From positions 94,369,285-94,433,284 of the forward strand of contig NW_026262734.1 of assembly GCF_021869535.1 (NCBI RefSeq): DNA of 64,000 nt. Direction: 5' to 3'. Shown here piece after piece: positions 21,820 to 33,500 of the stretch. The translations under genes and the position numbers were made by a program. Source of the stretch: Mytilus californianus (lineage: Eukaryota > Mollusca > Bivalvia > Mytilida > Mytilidae). How positions within the stretch are numbered: position 1 is the stretch's first letter; every line of letters begins with the position of its first letter. The notes beneath the pieces were generated by a model. It saw only the letters and a program-made list of their open reading frames with translations. It had not been told where the DNA came from and searched no databases.

Positions 21820-24800
21820 TTGTTGAGCCTGCGACTTCTGTCACAGAAAGCTCGACATAGGGATAGTGATTTGGCGGCGTCGGTGGCGTTAGCTAACTTC
21901 TTAAAAGCTTTATATTTTAGAAGGTGGAAGACCTGGATGCTTCATACTTTGTATATGGATACCTTATGATATGAAGTTTCCGTCTGTCACATGTTCATGG
22001 TCCTTGACCTCATTTTTATGGTTCAGTGACTACTTGAAAAAAAAGTCAACATTTTTTGTAATGTTAATTGCTCTCTTATTATGAGTAATAGGATAACTAT
22101 ATTTAGTATATGCGTACCTTGCAAGGTCCTCATGCCTCATTTCATTAATCAGTGAACAAGGTTAAGTTTTCGTGGTCAAGTCCATATATTAGATACTATA
22201 AGCAATAGGTCTACTATATTTGTTGCAGGCATGGGGTAATGCAAATTTGTAATTGTAATGCATGGTAATGCATTACATTTTTCCAAGTAATTGCATGTAA
22301 TGTGTAATGTAGCAATTTTTGCATTATATGTAATTGTAATTTAATGCATTACTTTAGCAAAATGTTGTGTAATTTCATGCATTATATGGCATTACTTTTT
22401 TCACATACTATATATCTTTAACAGATTGTTGGAGATTTAACTAAAGCAGAATTTAAGATTTCTTTGTTAACTAAGAACATAATCATTTGAATATTGATTT
22501 TGTATTTGATATTTATTTTTCACCCTTTACATAAATCACTAGAGGGAATTTGGAGATTTGGTCTTGCCCCAGGTAGAACTTGAAAAAAATGGTATAAATA
22601 CTAGAATGACCAAATTACAACTCTAAATGAATAACACAACACTGTATATCAGATTGAGTTCTTTTTTTTTTTTATTTCATTTTATTTCATACATTTTCCT
22701 GCATAAAAAGATTGATATTTGAAAAGCATTACTGTATTCCATTGTTGTCAAAAGATCGATGTATACCTTGTGATGATTAAATAACAGATAATTGAACATT
22801 GTCATAAAATACTAATTAGTTTGTTTTACAATCAATCTTTTCATCATTTTGACACTCGGTCATAAATTAAGCTCTATGTTTATTATATAATTAGGAAAGA
22901 AATTCTCAGTAAATATTTTGATTGAAATTAAAAAAACAAATGTATATTTATAAAGTAAAATTAACATTAACATTAAGTTGAAATAAGTATTAAACTTCAT
23001 CTCTGTGATTTCTTTTTAGAGAAAACACAGAGATGTATACCTTGAAACATAGAATGCACATGAAGGATAAAACCTTTGAAACCCTTATGATGTTAAAATG
23101 CAATAGTTGTATTGAATAGACTGTGTACATGTATACTTAAATGCAATACATGGAATAGTTACTGCATATGCTAGAATCTTTTGTGACTTCATGTTGTTTT
23201 TCAAAATGTTTGATTTTTCTTTTCACTTGATAATAAAATTTACAAATGTAATGTATAATTCAATGCATTACTTTGCAAAAGTAATTGTAATTTAATGCCT
23301 TACTTTTATAAATGCATGTAATTGTAATTTAATGCATGGTTTTGTCAAAGTAATTGTAATATAATGCATAACATTGCAATGTAATTCGCCCCATGCCTGA
23401 TTTGTTGTATGGAATGATTGTAAGGTGTACATGTCCAACTGGCAGGTGTCATCTGTCCTTGGCCTCATTTTCATGGTTCAGTGGTTAAAGTTAACTTTCG
23501 TTTTTGGGTCTGTTTTTCTAATACTGTATGCAGTAGGTCAACTATATTTGGTGTATGGAAATATTTTACGATGTACATGTCAGTCTATCAGGTTTTATTT
23601 GACCTTGACTTCATTTTCACGTTTAATTGCTCAATGTTAAGTTTTTGTATTTTGGTCTGTTTTTCTAATACTGTATGCAGTAGGTCAAATATATTTGGTG
23701 TATGGAAATATTTTACGATATACATGTCAGTCTGGCAGGTTTAATTTGACCTTGACCTCATTTTCACGGTTTATTGCTCAATGTTAAGTTTTTGTGTTTT
23801 GGTCTGTTTTATTTTTTTAAACTCTAAGCAATATGTCAACTATATTTGGTGTATGGAAATATTTTACGATGTACATGCCAGTCTAACAGGTTTTATTTGA
23901 CATTGACCTCATTTTCACGGTTCATTGTTCAATGTTAAGTTTTTGTATTTTGGTCTGTTTTTCTAATACTGTATGCAGTAGGTCAAATATATTTGGTGTA
24001 TGGAAATATTTTACGATGTACATGTCAGTCTGGCAGGTTTAATTTGACCTTGACCTCATTTTCACGGTTTATTGCTCAATGTTAAGTTTTTGTGTTTTGG
24101 TCTGTTTTTTTTTTAAACTCTAAGCAATAGGTCAACTATATTTGGTGTATGGAAATATTTTACGATGTACATGCCAGTCTAACAGGTTTTATTTGACATT
24201 GACCTCATTTTCACGGTTCGTTGTTCAATGTTAAGTTTTTGTGTTTTGGTCTGTTTTTTCTAATACTGTATGCAGTAGGTCAACTATATTTGGTTTATGG
24301 AAATATTTTACGATGTACATGTCAGCTTGGCAGGTTTCATTTGTCCTTGACCTCATTTTCACGGTTCATTGCTCAATGTTACGTTTTTGTCTGTTTTTCT
24401 AATACTGTATGCAGTAGGTCAACTATATTTGGTGTATGGAAATATTTTACGATGTTCATGTCAGTCTAGCAGGTTTTATTTGACCTTGACCTCATTTTCA
24501 CGGTTCATTGCTCAACGTTAAGTTTTTGTGTTTTGGTCTGTTTTAAGCAATAGGTCAACTATATTTGGTGTATGGAATGATTGTAAGGTGTATATGTCTG
24601 TCTGTCAGGTATCATCTGACCTTTACCTCATTTTTCATGGTTCATTGGTCAATATTCTGTTTTCCTGGTTAACTTTGTTTCTTAGATACTATAAGCAATA
24701 GGTAAACTATATTTGATGCATGGAATGATTTTAAGGTGAACATGTCTGTCTAGCTGTGTTAATATGACCTTGACTTCATTTTCATGGTTCATTAGTCAAT

Positions 24801-25170
24801 ATAGAATTTCCATGGTTTGGTCTCTTTCGTTTATACTATAAGCAATAGGTCATCTATATTCTGTGTATGCAATGATTGTCTTAAAGGTGTACATGTATTT
24901 TCGGCTTGGTTTATCTGACCTTGACCTCATTTTTTGGATCATAAATGTTAATGTGATACTTGTAGTGAAATTTTATATGCAGGACTATCAACACAAAATC
25001 AATGGTCAGTATAGTAGGCGAGACATTTAAGCGTGTGCACTCTTGTTTTATTATCGAAGAATTATTCTACCATTTTGTTCGGGAAAAGCAGAGGAGCATC
25101 GTTGCATAACACAAACACTTTTTAACAACCTTATAACTGATATATATGATTAGATTTGGAAATCAACCTT
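21820..25170 (+). repeat. 147-bp satellite-like array, first block (split by a hAT element)
   Basis: Units contain aggtcaactatatttggtg, atggaaatattttacgatg, tacatgtcagtctggcagg, ttgaccttgacctcatttt and gttttggtctgttt. Measured spacing is 147 bases between 23521 and 23668, with 146-152 elsewhere. The left flank begins at about 21820 with more diverged units, and the right flank ends with gacatttaagcgtgtgcactc at about 25045. The 49-codon period keeps one frame open across units, producing spurious repeated proteins. Confidence 0.85.
22226..23399. mobile_element. Non-autonomous hAT-like element with perfect 8-bp target duplication
   Basis: Termini CAGGCATGGGG (22226-22236) and CCCCATGCCTG (23389-23399) are perfect inverted repeats. 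ATTTGTTG occurs immediately outside on both sides (22218-22225 and 23400-23407). Removing the element and one ATTTGTTG rejoins a 147-bp unit (actatatttgttgtatgg). Both ends are rich in TAATGCATTAC-like motifs that could be transposase binding sites. No transposase frame is present in the 1174 bp. Confidence 0.9.
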
Positions 25171-25320
25171 TATGAAATATGGGGGTTTATGTAAAGGAGA
25201 CAAAACCTACGCCACACAAAAAATACAAAATAAATCTACAGTATTTAACCATACAGCATGTCAAGCTCTACATTGACCGAGTCTTAAAAAAATTTGGGAA
25301 TAACTACCACAGAGACTAAG
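24930..25320 (+). repeat. Segmental duplicate, copy 1
   Basis: From the array end through non-array flank (acaaaacctacgccacac, agcatgtcaagctctacattg, gagacta) this is nearly identical to 27985-28376. Because flank outside the array is included, this is a duplication of a chromosomal segment and not only array growth. Confidence 0.85.
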
Positions 25321-25510
25321 GGAGCTACTATTTGATTTTTAGGGGGGGGGGGGGGGCTAGGATGAAAAACGTTGTCCTGCCTGTCCTGACTTTTTTTACA
25401 TAAATTGTCATCCTGCCTTTTTTTTGTTTTTTTTTTTTTTGCCAAGTTGCTCATCCTGCCCTTTTTTTTTACTCAAAACTCCTGTCCTGCCTTTTTTCAA
25501 ATCTCATCCT
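25320..25510 (+). mobile_element. Left part of a TAA/TTA-type inverted-repeat element (truncated)
   Basis: TAA is followed by GGGAGCTACTATTTGATTTTTA, matching the left end of the element at 33192. Next come a G run and repeated tcctgcc/tttttt blocks. The right end is replaced by F1 body sequence at about 25520. Confidence 0.65.
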
Positions 25511-25519
25511 AGACTTCCC

Positions 25520-26704
25520 ACCCGTCCGGCGTCGTCCGAAGACACATTGGTTTTCGCACTCTAACTTTAGTTTAAGTGAATGGATCTCTATGAAATTTTA
25601 CCATAAGGTTCAATACCACAAAAGGAAGGTTGGGATTGATTTTGGGGGTTATGGTACCAACAGTTAAGGAATAAGGGGCCAAAAATAAGCATTTTTGTAA
25701 CTTCCAGACATAACTTGTGTGTTAGTGTATGGATCTCTCTGACATTGTACCACAAGGTTCGATATCACACAGGGAATGCTGGGATTGATTTTGGGGGTAA
25801 TTGCCTCAAAATATTAGGAATTAGGGGCCATAAAAGGGGCAAAAAACAAGCATTTTTCTAGTTTCATGACAATAACTTGTGTGTAAGTGTATGGATCTTT
25901 CTGAAATTGTACTACAAGGTTCCATATCACAAAGGGAAAGCTGGAATTGAGTTTGGGGGTAATTTCCCGAAACGTTAAGGAATAAGGGGCCAAAAAGGGG
26001 CCACAAATAAGCATTTTTCTAGTTTCCAGACAATAGCTTGTGTTCAAGTGTATGGATCTCTCTGAAATTGTACTGCAAGGTACCATACTACAAAGGGAAG
26101 GCTGGGAATGATTTTGGGGGTAATTGCTTCAAAATTTTAGGAATTAGGGGCAAAAAACAAGCATTTTTCTAGTTTCAGGACAATAACTTGTGTGTAAGTG
26201 TATGGATCTTTATGAAATTGTACTACAAGGTTCCATATCACAAAGGGAAGCTTGGTTTGAGTTTGGGGGTAATTGCCCTAAACGTTTAGGAATTTGGGGC
26301 CAAAAAACAAGCATTTTTCTAGTTTATAGACAATAACTTGTGTTCAAGTGTATGGATCTCTCTGAAATTGTCCGGCAGGTACCATACCACAAAGGGAAGG
26401 CTAAGATTGAGTTTGGGGGTGATGAATCATAAGGGGGTTCAAAAAATTTTTTTGGGGGGGGGGATTTTTTTTCTTTTAAATTTTCCATTTTAAATTGGTT
26501 ATTTCTGATTTATATATAAAAGCAAATAATAATGATATGGTTAGACCACATTCATTCTGTGTCAGAAACCTGTGCTGTGTCAAATATTTAATCACAATCC
26601 AAATTCAGTGCTGTATCAAGCCTGAACTTTGTGTCCATACTTGCCCCATCTGTTCAGGGTTCGACCTCTGCGGTCGTATCAAGCTGCGCCCAGCGGAGAA
26701 TTTC
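25520..26704 (+). mobile_element. F1 element lacking its left end, seven or so internal units
   Basis: Body units (acaataacttgtgtgtaagtg, atggatctctctgaaattg, aaagggaaggctggg, ttaggaattaggggc) repeat with a spacing of about 140-165 bases. The 3' end TGCGGTCGTATCAAG with GCGCCCAGCGGAG closes at 26704 and directly abuts the second 147-bp block. Confidence 0.65.
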
Positions 26705-28110
26705 ATTCTAATACTGTATGCAGTAGGTCAACTATATTTGGTGTATGGATATATTTTACGATGTACATGTCAGTCTAGCAGGTTTTATTTGACCTTGACC
26801 TAATTTTCACGTTTCATTGCTCAATGTTAAGTTTTTGTGTTTTGGTCTGTTTTTTTTTTAAACTCTAAGCAATAGGTCAACTATATTTGGTGTATGGAAA
26901 TATTTTACGATGTACATGTCAGTCTAACAGGTTTTATTTGACATTGAACTCATTTTCACGGTCATTGTTCAATGTTACGTTTTTGTGTTTTGGTCTGTTT
27001 TTTCTAATACTGCATGCAGTAGGTCAACTATATTTGGTTTATGGAAATATTTTACGATGTACATGTCAGTCTGGCAGGTTTCATTTGTCCTTGACCTGAT
27101 TTTCACGGTTCATTGCTCAATGTTAAGTTTTTGTGCTTTTGTCTGTTTTTCTAATACTGTATGCAGAAGGTCAACTATATTTGGTTTATGGAAATATTTT
27201 ACGATGTACATGTCAGTCTAACAGGTTTTATTTGACATTGACCTCATTTTCACGGTCATTATTCAATGTTACGTTTTTGTGTTTTGGTCTGTTTTTTTCT
27301 AATACTGCATGCAGTAGGTCAACTATATTTGGTTTATGGAAATATTTTACGATGTACATGTCAGTCTGGCAGGTTTCATTTGTCCTTGACCTCATTTTCA
27401 CGGTTCATTGCTCAATGTTACGTTTTTGTGCTTTTGTCTGTTTTTCTAATACTGTATGCAGTAGGTCAACTATATTTGGTGTATGGAAATATTTTACGAT
27501 GTACATGTCAGTCTGGCAGGTTTTATTTGACCTTGACCTCATTTTCACGTTTCATTGCTCAATGTTAAGTTTTTGTGTTTTGGTCTGTTTTTCTTAAACT
27601 TTAAGCAATAGGTCAACTATATTTGGTGTATGGAATGATTGTAAGGTGTATATGTCTGTCTGTCAGGTATCATCTGACCTTTACCTCATTTTCATGGTTC
27701 ATTGGTCAATGTTCTGTTTTCCTGGTTAACTTTGTTTCTTAGATACTATAAGCAATAGGTAAACTATATTTGATGCATGGAATGATTTTAAGGTGTACAT
27801 GTCTGTCTAGCGGGGTTCATATGACCTTGACTTCATTTTCATGGTTCATTGGTCAATATAGAATTTCCATGGTTTGGTCTGTTTCGTTTATACTATAAGC
27901 AATATGTCATCTATATTCTGTGTATGGAATGATTGTATTAAAGGTGTACATGTTTTTCCGGCTTGGTTTATCTGACCTTGACCTCATTTTCTTGGATTAT
28001 AAATGTTAATGTGATACTTGTAGAAAATTTTTATATGAAGGACTATCAACACAAAATCAATGGTCAGTATAGTAGGCTAGACATTTCAGCGTGTGCACTC
28101 TTGTTTTATT
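26705..28110 (+). repeat. 147-bp satellite-like array, second block
   Basis: Same unit as the first block, starting abruptly at ctaatactgtatgcagtagg after the F1 end and finishing at agcgtgtgcactcttg. Two unit types alternate: one with aatactgtatgcagtagg and one with aaactctaagcaatagg. Confidence 0.85.
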
Positions 28111-28376
28111 GTCGAAGAATTATTCTACCATTTTGTTCGGGAAAATCAGAGGTGCATCGTTGCATAACACAAACACTTTGTAACAACCTTATAACTGATA
28201 TATATGATTAGATTTGGAAATCAACCTTTATGAAATATGGGGGTTTATGTAAATGAGACAAAACCTACGCCACACAAAAATACAAAATAAATCTACAGTC
28301 TTTAATCATACAGCATGTCAAGCTCTACATTGACCGAGTCTTAAAAAAAAAGTTGGGAATAACTACCACAGAGACT
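27985..28376 (+). repeat. Segmental duplicate, copy 2
   Basis: Near-identical to 24930-25320, including the non-array flank up to accacagagacta. After that point the two copies diverge: an inverted-repeat element in copy 1, unique sequence here. Confidence 0.85.
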
Positions 28377-28821
28377 AACGAAGATCTGCCATTAACAACA
28401 AATTATCAAATTAACAGACGAGGTTATTGGGTTAACTTTTGTTGTTAACTTAAACTGTTGATACAGAATTCACAATCTTTGCTCTCTGTTTCATAGGTTT
28501 TTATCAAAACTGAAAGTTTTCTTTACTGAAATATTATTATCAAAATGTAATTAATGATGTTATATTTATGAACCGAATGAATGTGCTCTTTGTTTTTGCT
28601 TTTTCAAGGGGGGTTTCATAGAAAATAGAATTTAATCAAAAATCAACAAAGCCTGAATAATTCAAGAAGCTCCCGAAAAATTGTACGTTTTCTGTTAATT
28701 AACAATGTCCACAATCCTTTCTGATGCAATGATGAAGACACATCTTTTCATGGAATGGAAAATTTCAAGATTCGGAATTTATGGGCATGGAAAAATTTGT
28801 CTGATTAGTGGTGCCTATTAA

Positions 28822-29411
28822 GGTGGCTGGGGCGTCTTAATTAAAATTGATAGAAATTTTTGATAATTTGTGAAAATGAAGTTTTTATCATGCTTTTTTT
28901 TTAAATTATAATAAAAAGTATGGGTCACCGAACTTTTTTTCACGCTAGAGGTTGTGCAAAATTGTCAGATTTTGCACAGATTATACATGGAAAATCAAAT
29001 TTTGTGTGATAAAAAGAAAACTACTTGATAGAACTTTAAGATAAAATGTGAGAAGATAGCTCTTATAAGATGCTTCCAGATAAGAAAAAGAAAAAATGGG
29101 GTCACCGATCGGAACTTGTTTTCTTGTTACATATCAAAATAAGTAAACTCACTTTCTATTATAAAAAATACTTTATCTGAGTTATCTCCCCTTATTCGGC
29201 AAAGTTGAACAAATCTAATCAAACACACATAAGGTGTTTTTGAGAAATTACAGCCGTAATTATGATAAAACACACAATTTTCTATATTTACATCAAAAGT
29301 CTTTTACATAAATTACATACTACTCTCAAAATTTGCACATTTCATGAAATATCTAGACCAACGTTATCTGCTACTTCGAAATCCAAGATGGAGGAAGACA
29401 CCCGAGTCACC
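28822..29411. mobile_element. 590-bp inverted-repeat element with TTAA flanks
   Basis: TTAA (28818-28821) then GGTGGCTGGGGCGTCTT. The right end reads GAAGACACCCGAGTCACC then TTAA (29412-29415). The termini are inverted with about three mismatches in 18 bases. The interior carries gggtcaccga motifs also seen at 52185 and 52537. Confidence 0.6.
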
Positions 29412-29639
29412 TTAACAAGGGATAAACAATCGACGGTATCAAAAGTTATACAGCAGTCAACCAAAACTAATGCCAAAAGATTGGTAAACTAGCTATGAAT
29501 CGTGTGTGCATCTACTGGTCTGAATGAGATTGGAATTTATGAACTTTACTCACGATTCTTTCAACTGAAAATCATCAAGTATCATGATAAATCAACATCA
29601 TCCTTAAAAGAAAGAAAACATGTTATATATCCCAATTTA

Positions 29640-29985
29640 GGGGGAGAGTAGAGCGCTCACAAACATGTTTAACCCCGCCATGTGTGCCTGTACTTCAGTG
29701 GTTGTCGTTCGTCCATGTCTGTCATATTTGTTTTCGTAAATTGTTTTATAAATTAGGCCGTTAGTTTTCTCAATTGAATTGTTTCATATGGCAAGCTGTT
29801 GTGGAATTTATTCCCTATTTATTAATATTAACAAATTATTTATTTATATTAAGAATTCCTATCATTTTTTAATTATTATAAAACGATTAGGCCGTGCGGT
29901 TGCCTATAATTGCTTACATCCACAACTTTGATGGATAGTTGTCTCATTGGCAATACTACCACATCTCCTTATTTTTATATAGATA
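29640..29985 (-). repeat. Interspersed repeat R1, near full length, reverse orientation
   Basis: Reverse complement of both R1 parts in order: gttttctcaattgaattgtttcatat pairs with the 14041-14280 copy, and gttgtctcattggcaatac with the 18135 and 48925 copies. Confidence 0.55.
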
Positions 29986-30232
29986 TCGGTAACTCACATT
30001 AAAAGATCACAGAAAATAATTATTTTTAACAATATATTAAGCAGAAATGAAACTATAAACCAGAAACAGGTGATTATTGCGACAATTATATAACAAACTT
30101 TACAGTTTAAAGTTCCGTTAGCAGCTTATACTGTTAATAGGCAAAACCTCGACGAAAATGATTGAAAGAAACCTATGACTGTTATCGATCACCAAGATTT
30201 TCCACAATATCACTTAATAGACTGGATAGTTT

Positions 30233-30502
30233 TTAATCTGTTTCAAAGGATTCGACGGTTGTGCTCGCCGTATTTAACTTATTTCTTAATTCATTTATTA
30301 CATCCGTACTTGGCTGTACTTGGTTCACGTGTAGCTGTCCACATGGTTTTCTCGTCAATAACTGGAGTAGATCCTTTCGAAACTTAGCATCGAATACAAA
30401 ATAAATGACTGGATTTGACATTGTACTCAACACGACAAGTACATTCTTGGTCACATGTGTTCCAGATTCAGTATGAAGTGTATCATCCAGACCCAATATT
30501 TC
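30233..30502 (-). CDS. Receptor exon 3: helix 7 and C-terminal tail
   Basis: The acceptor is tttcttttcag, in phase 0. It encodes EILGLDDTLHTESGTH (third extracellular loop), helix 7 with STMSNPVIYFVF, helix 8 DAKFRKDLLQLL, and a 40-residue tail rich in Ser/Thr that could be phosphorylated. The stop is at 30233-30235. Confidence 0.95.
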   Translation of the reverse strand, partial: EILGLDDTLHTESGTHVTKNVLVVLSTMSNPVIYFVFDAKFRKDLLQLLTRKPCGQLHVNQVQPSTDVINELRNKLNTASTTVESFETD

Positions 30503-33500
30503 CTGAAAAGAAAATGATATTTCTAATGTATTTAAAAAATATTCCAGTACTCAAACCCAAAGACGTCTGTATTTACTTAGTCTAATGTATAAGCTTTAGA
30601 TGCAGTAACATTCTATAGTATGTTATATTTCTAAATAACAAAGGGGCCTCGATGGCCGAGTGGTAAAAGAATATTCTCTTCAGTATCACTGAAGTTGTGC
30701 GTTCGAAATCCGCATGTGGCAGATGCGTTCCATTCCGTTTCTAATTGACTAGGGTTGCCTGTTTTCCTGCCTAAGGTTGGTGGTTCTCTCTGGGCACTCC
30801 GGCTTCCTCTACCAACAAAATCTTATTGCAACGATATACTAGTAGTCAAGAGTGCTGAAAGTAGTGTTGTTCAACACCAACAAACAATCAATCAATCAAC
30901 CGATCAAAATAGTAAAATGAAAACATACGGGAGGCATCATTTACTTCACATGTAATATGATGACTTTAACTACTTAATTACATTTGATTCAATTTCCGAA
31001 TCCTCTGCATGTCTAATCTAGATAGAGATGAAATACGTACCAATAGAAGCGTTCTATGAAGCGACATAACTAATGCATGGACCAAGTCAGGCTATTTAGT
31101 CCCCCATGTTTTTGGAGTTGTTTGTCTTTTTTTTTGTACGTCTATTTTATCGATTATCGTTGGTTTGGGTGGTCTGTTGTACTGTCAAATATGTTTTTTA
31201 GATTTTTGAAATCCTTTGAATGTATAATACTTAAATGAGATCTGAGTTACACGCAGCTGTATTAAACACAAGCAATAGGCATATGTAATTGTAAACTTGT
31301 TTCAACAGTAAATCAGAAAAGACCTCAAATACAAATATTTCAATGTACGACCTATTGATATTGGTTGCTAATTTCAAAGAAGATTTCATGCAACGACAGT
31401 ACAGAAAGACACTATTTTGTATGATGCCCATAACAAACTATATAGAATTTCAATGAGAAATAAAGAAACATTTAAATAAGTATTGTTTCCAATTATTGAT
31501 AAGCGAAATGATGTTTATCAAAAAAAATTGTCACATGTTGAACCAAATGAGAAATACTCACTACATAAGAAGGACCAAACGGAACCTCACTATTAGGGAA
31601 AGGAATTAAGTTATTGTAGCTTAAGATAACTTTTTATGTGTGGGGCATTTAAATTTCAAAATTGCTGAACAGTTTGAAAAGACACGATAGTATTCATGTT
31701 CGAATTCCTGTTTTTAAAATTGTGTACACAAATAAATATTTATCAATTAATCAATTAATTATCCATACCTCCATGCCAAACAAAGCAAAGTAAGGTGACC
31801 ACAACAAAGCAAACACAACTGTTATTGTGATGAGAAGTCTAACAATTTTCATTCTCTTTTTCAGGACTTGACTTTCCTTTCCAGCTACATTTTTTCCAGT
31901 CTTCCAAACAAAGATCATTATTTTGACATAGCTAATCGTAATGAGTATCAAAGGTACGACATAAGACAGGACAATCACAATGACAGCGTACACAGTTTCA
32001 AAATTTTCAACGATGTCATGTGACCCGCATGAGGTAACATTGTACTCTTCATCATAGTTCGAGTAAACGCTATACTCGTAAAGTTGTGGAGAACTTACAA
32101 CTACACTCCAAACCCATGAAACCATAATGACGTACATTGCCTGTTTTGAAAGCAGCTTGTGGCGTTTAATGATTTCCCTAAACCTGTCCACAGCAATGGC
32201 GACCATGGTGGAAATTGATGACGATATAGACAGTAAAGGGATAAACATAATCATTTTGCAAACTGGATCCCCTGCAAAACAAATACATATACCATTTACA
32301 AGAAACTTAAAAGCTAGCTATAAAACCAGGTTTAATCCACCATTTTCTACATAAGGAAATGCCTGTACCAAGTCAGGAATATAACAGTTGTTTTCCATTC
32401 GTTTGATCTGTTTGGGCTTTTGATTTTGCCATTTGATAAAGGACTTTCTGTTTTGAATGTTCCTTGGATTTCGGTATTTTTGTTATTTACTTTACTTTTT
32501 TTTAAAAAAACAATTGAGGACCGTTGTTTGTTCTCTACCAAACAAAAACACGAATTTAATGTTGTAGATCCGTTCAAATGATACCATATTCTACGAAAAC
32601 CTTTTTTAACATGAAAGGGGCAAGATATAATTAACTTAAGTATTCGTATGTTTTAACGTCTAACCATTAATGACCAAATTTCATATACCAGTATCACAAT
32701 AACATCCAATGTAAATAATGTTTTACAACTTATAACCGCATCTTTGTTTTTTATGAATAAAACTGGTGAAATAACACGAATTTCAAAAGGAGTAAGACCG
32801 GATGCATCCCCAGGGTACGTGTGTCCTCTGATATGCACGCATAACCTGCCATTCAAATCCACTTTTTATTAAAGTGTAAAAATATGGAATGGGAAAAAAT
32901 CGGTTTTCTTCCACATTATACTGTTAAACCATTTTTTTTATTTATTAGTTAATTAAGTATGGATATTGTCAACGTGCATGCGCATAGCGTATAAATTAAG
33001 ATATATAAACATAATGCAATGGGAAAGAGGGAGTGGTACTGCTGATAAATTGGAAGTTGACAATGCGAAAATATAAATCGTAAGTATTACTTTTGTCAGT
33101 GATCCTAGTTAGAAGACGTCCATATGTGTCAATATTAGAAAAAAAAACACGCAGATATGGAGTAGACCTTCTATTTCTAGTAGTATCCTTAGGGAGCTAC
33201 CATTTGATTTTTATGAGGTGAGGGGCTAGGATGAAATTTGAAAAAAAGGCAGGATGACAATTCAAGTAAAAAAAGTCATGATAAACTAATATAAAAAAAA
33301 AGACAGGACCGAATAGAGTGAAAAATAAAAATGCAGGACAGAGATTACAACTAAAATGAAAATGCAGGATACAATTTGTTATCCTATTCCCCCCCCCCCC
33401 CCCCCCCCCCGAAAAAAATCAAATGGTAGCTCCCTTAATTTCAAGTTCATTTGGATAAATAGGACACAAGTACTCACAGAAATGGGAGTTATTGAGTGAC

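Noticed and set aside
23425..27597. Repeated plus-strand frames with YLVYGNILRCTCQ or TIFGVWKYFTMYMS, up to 154 residues
   Set aside because: They arise because the satellite period is 49 codons. Two different frames are equally open in the same units, which argues against coding.
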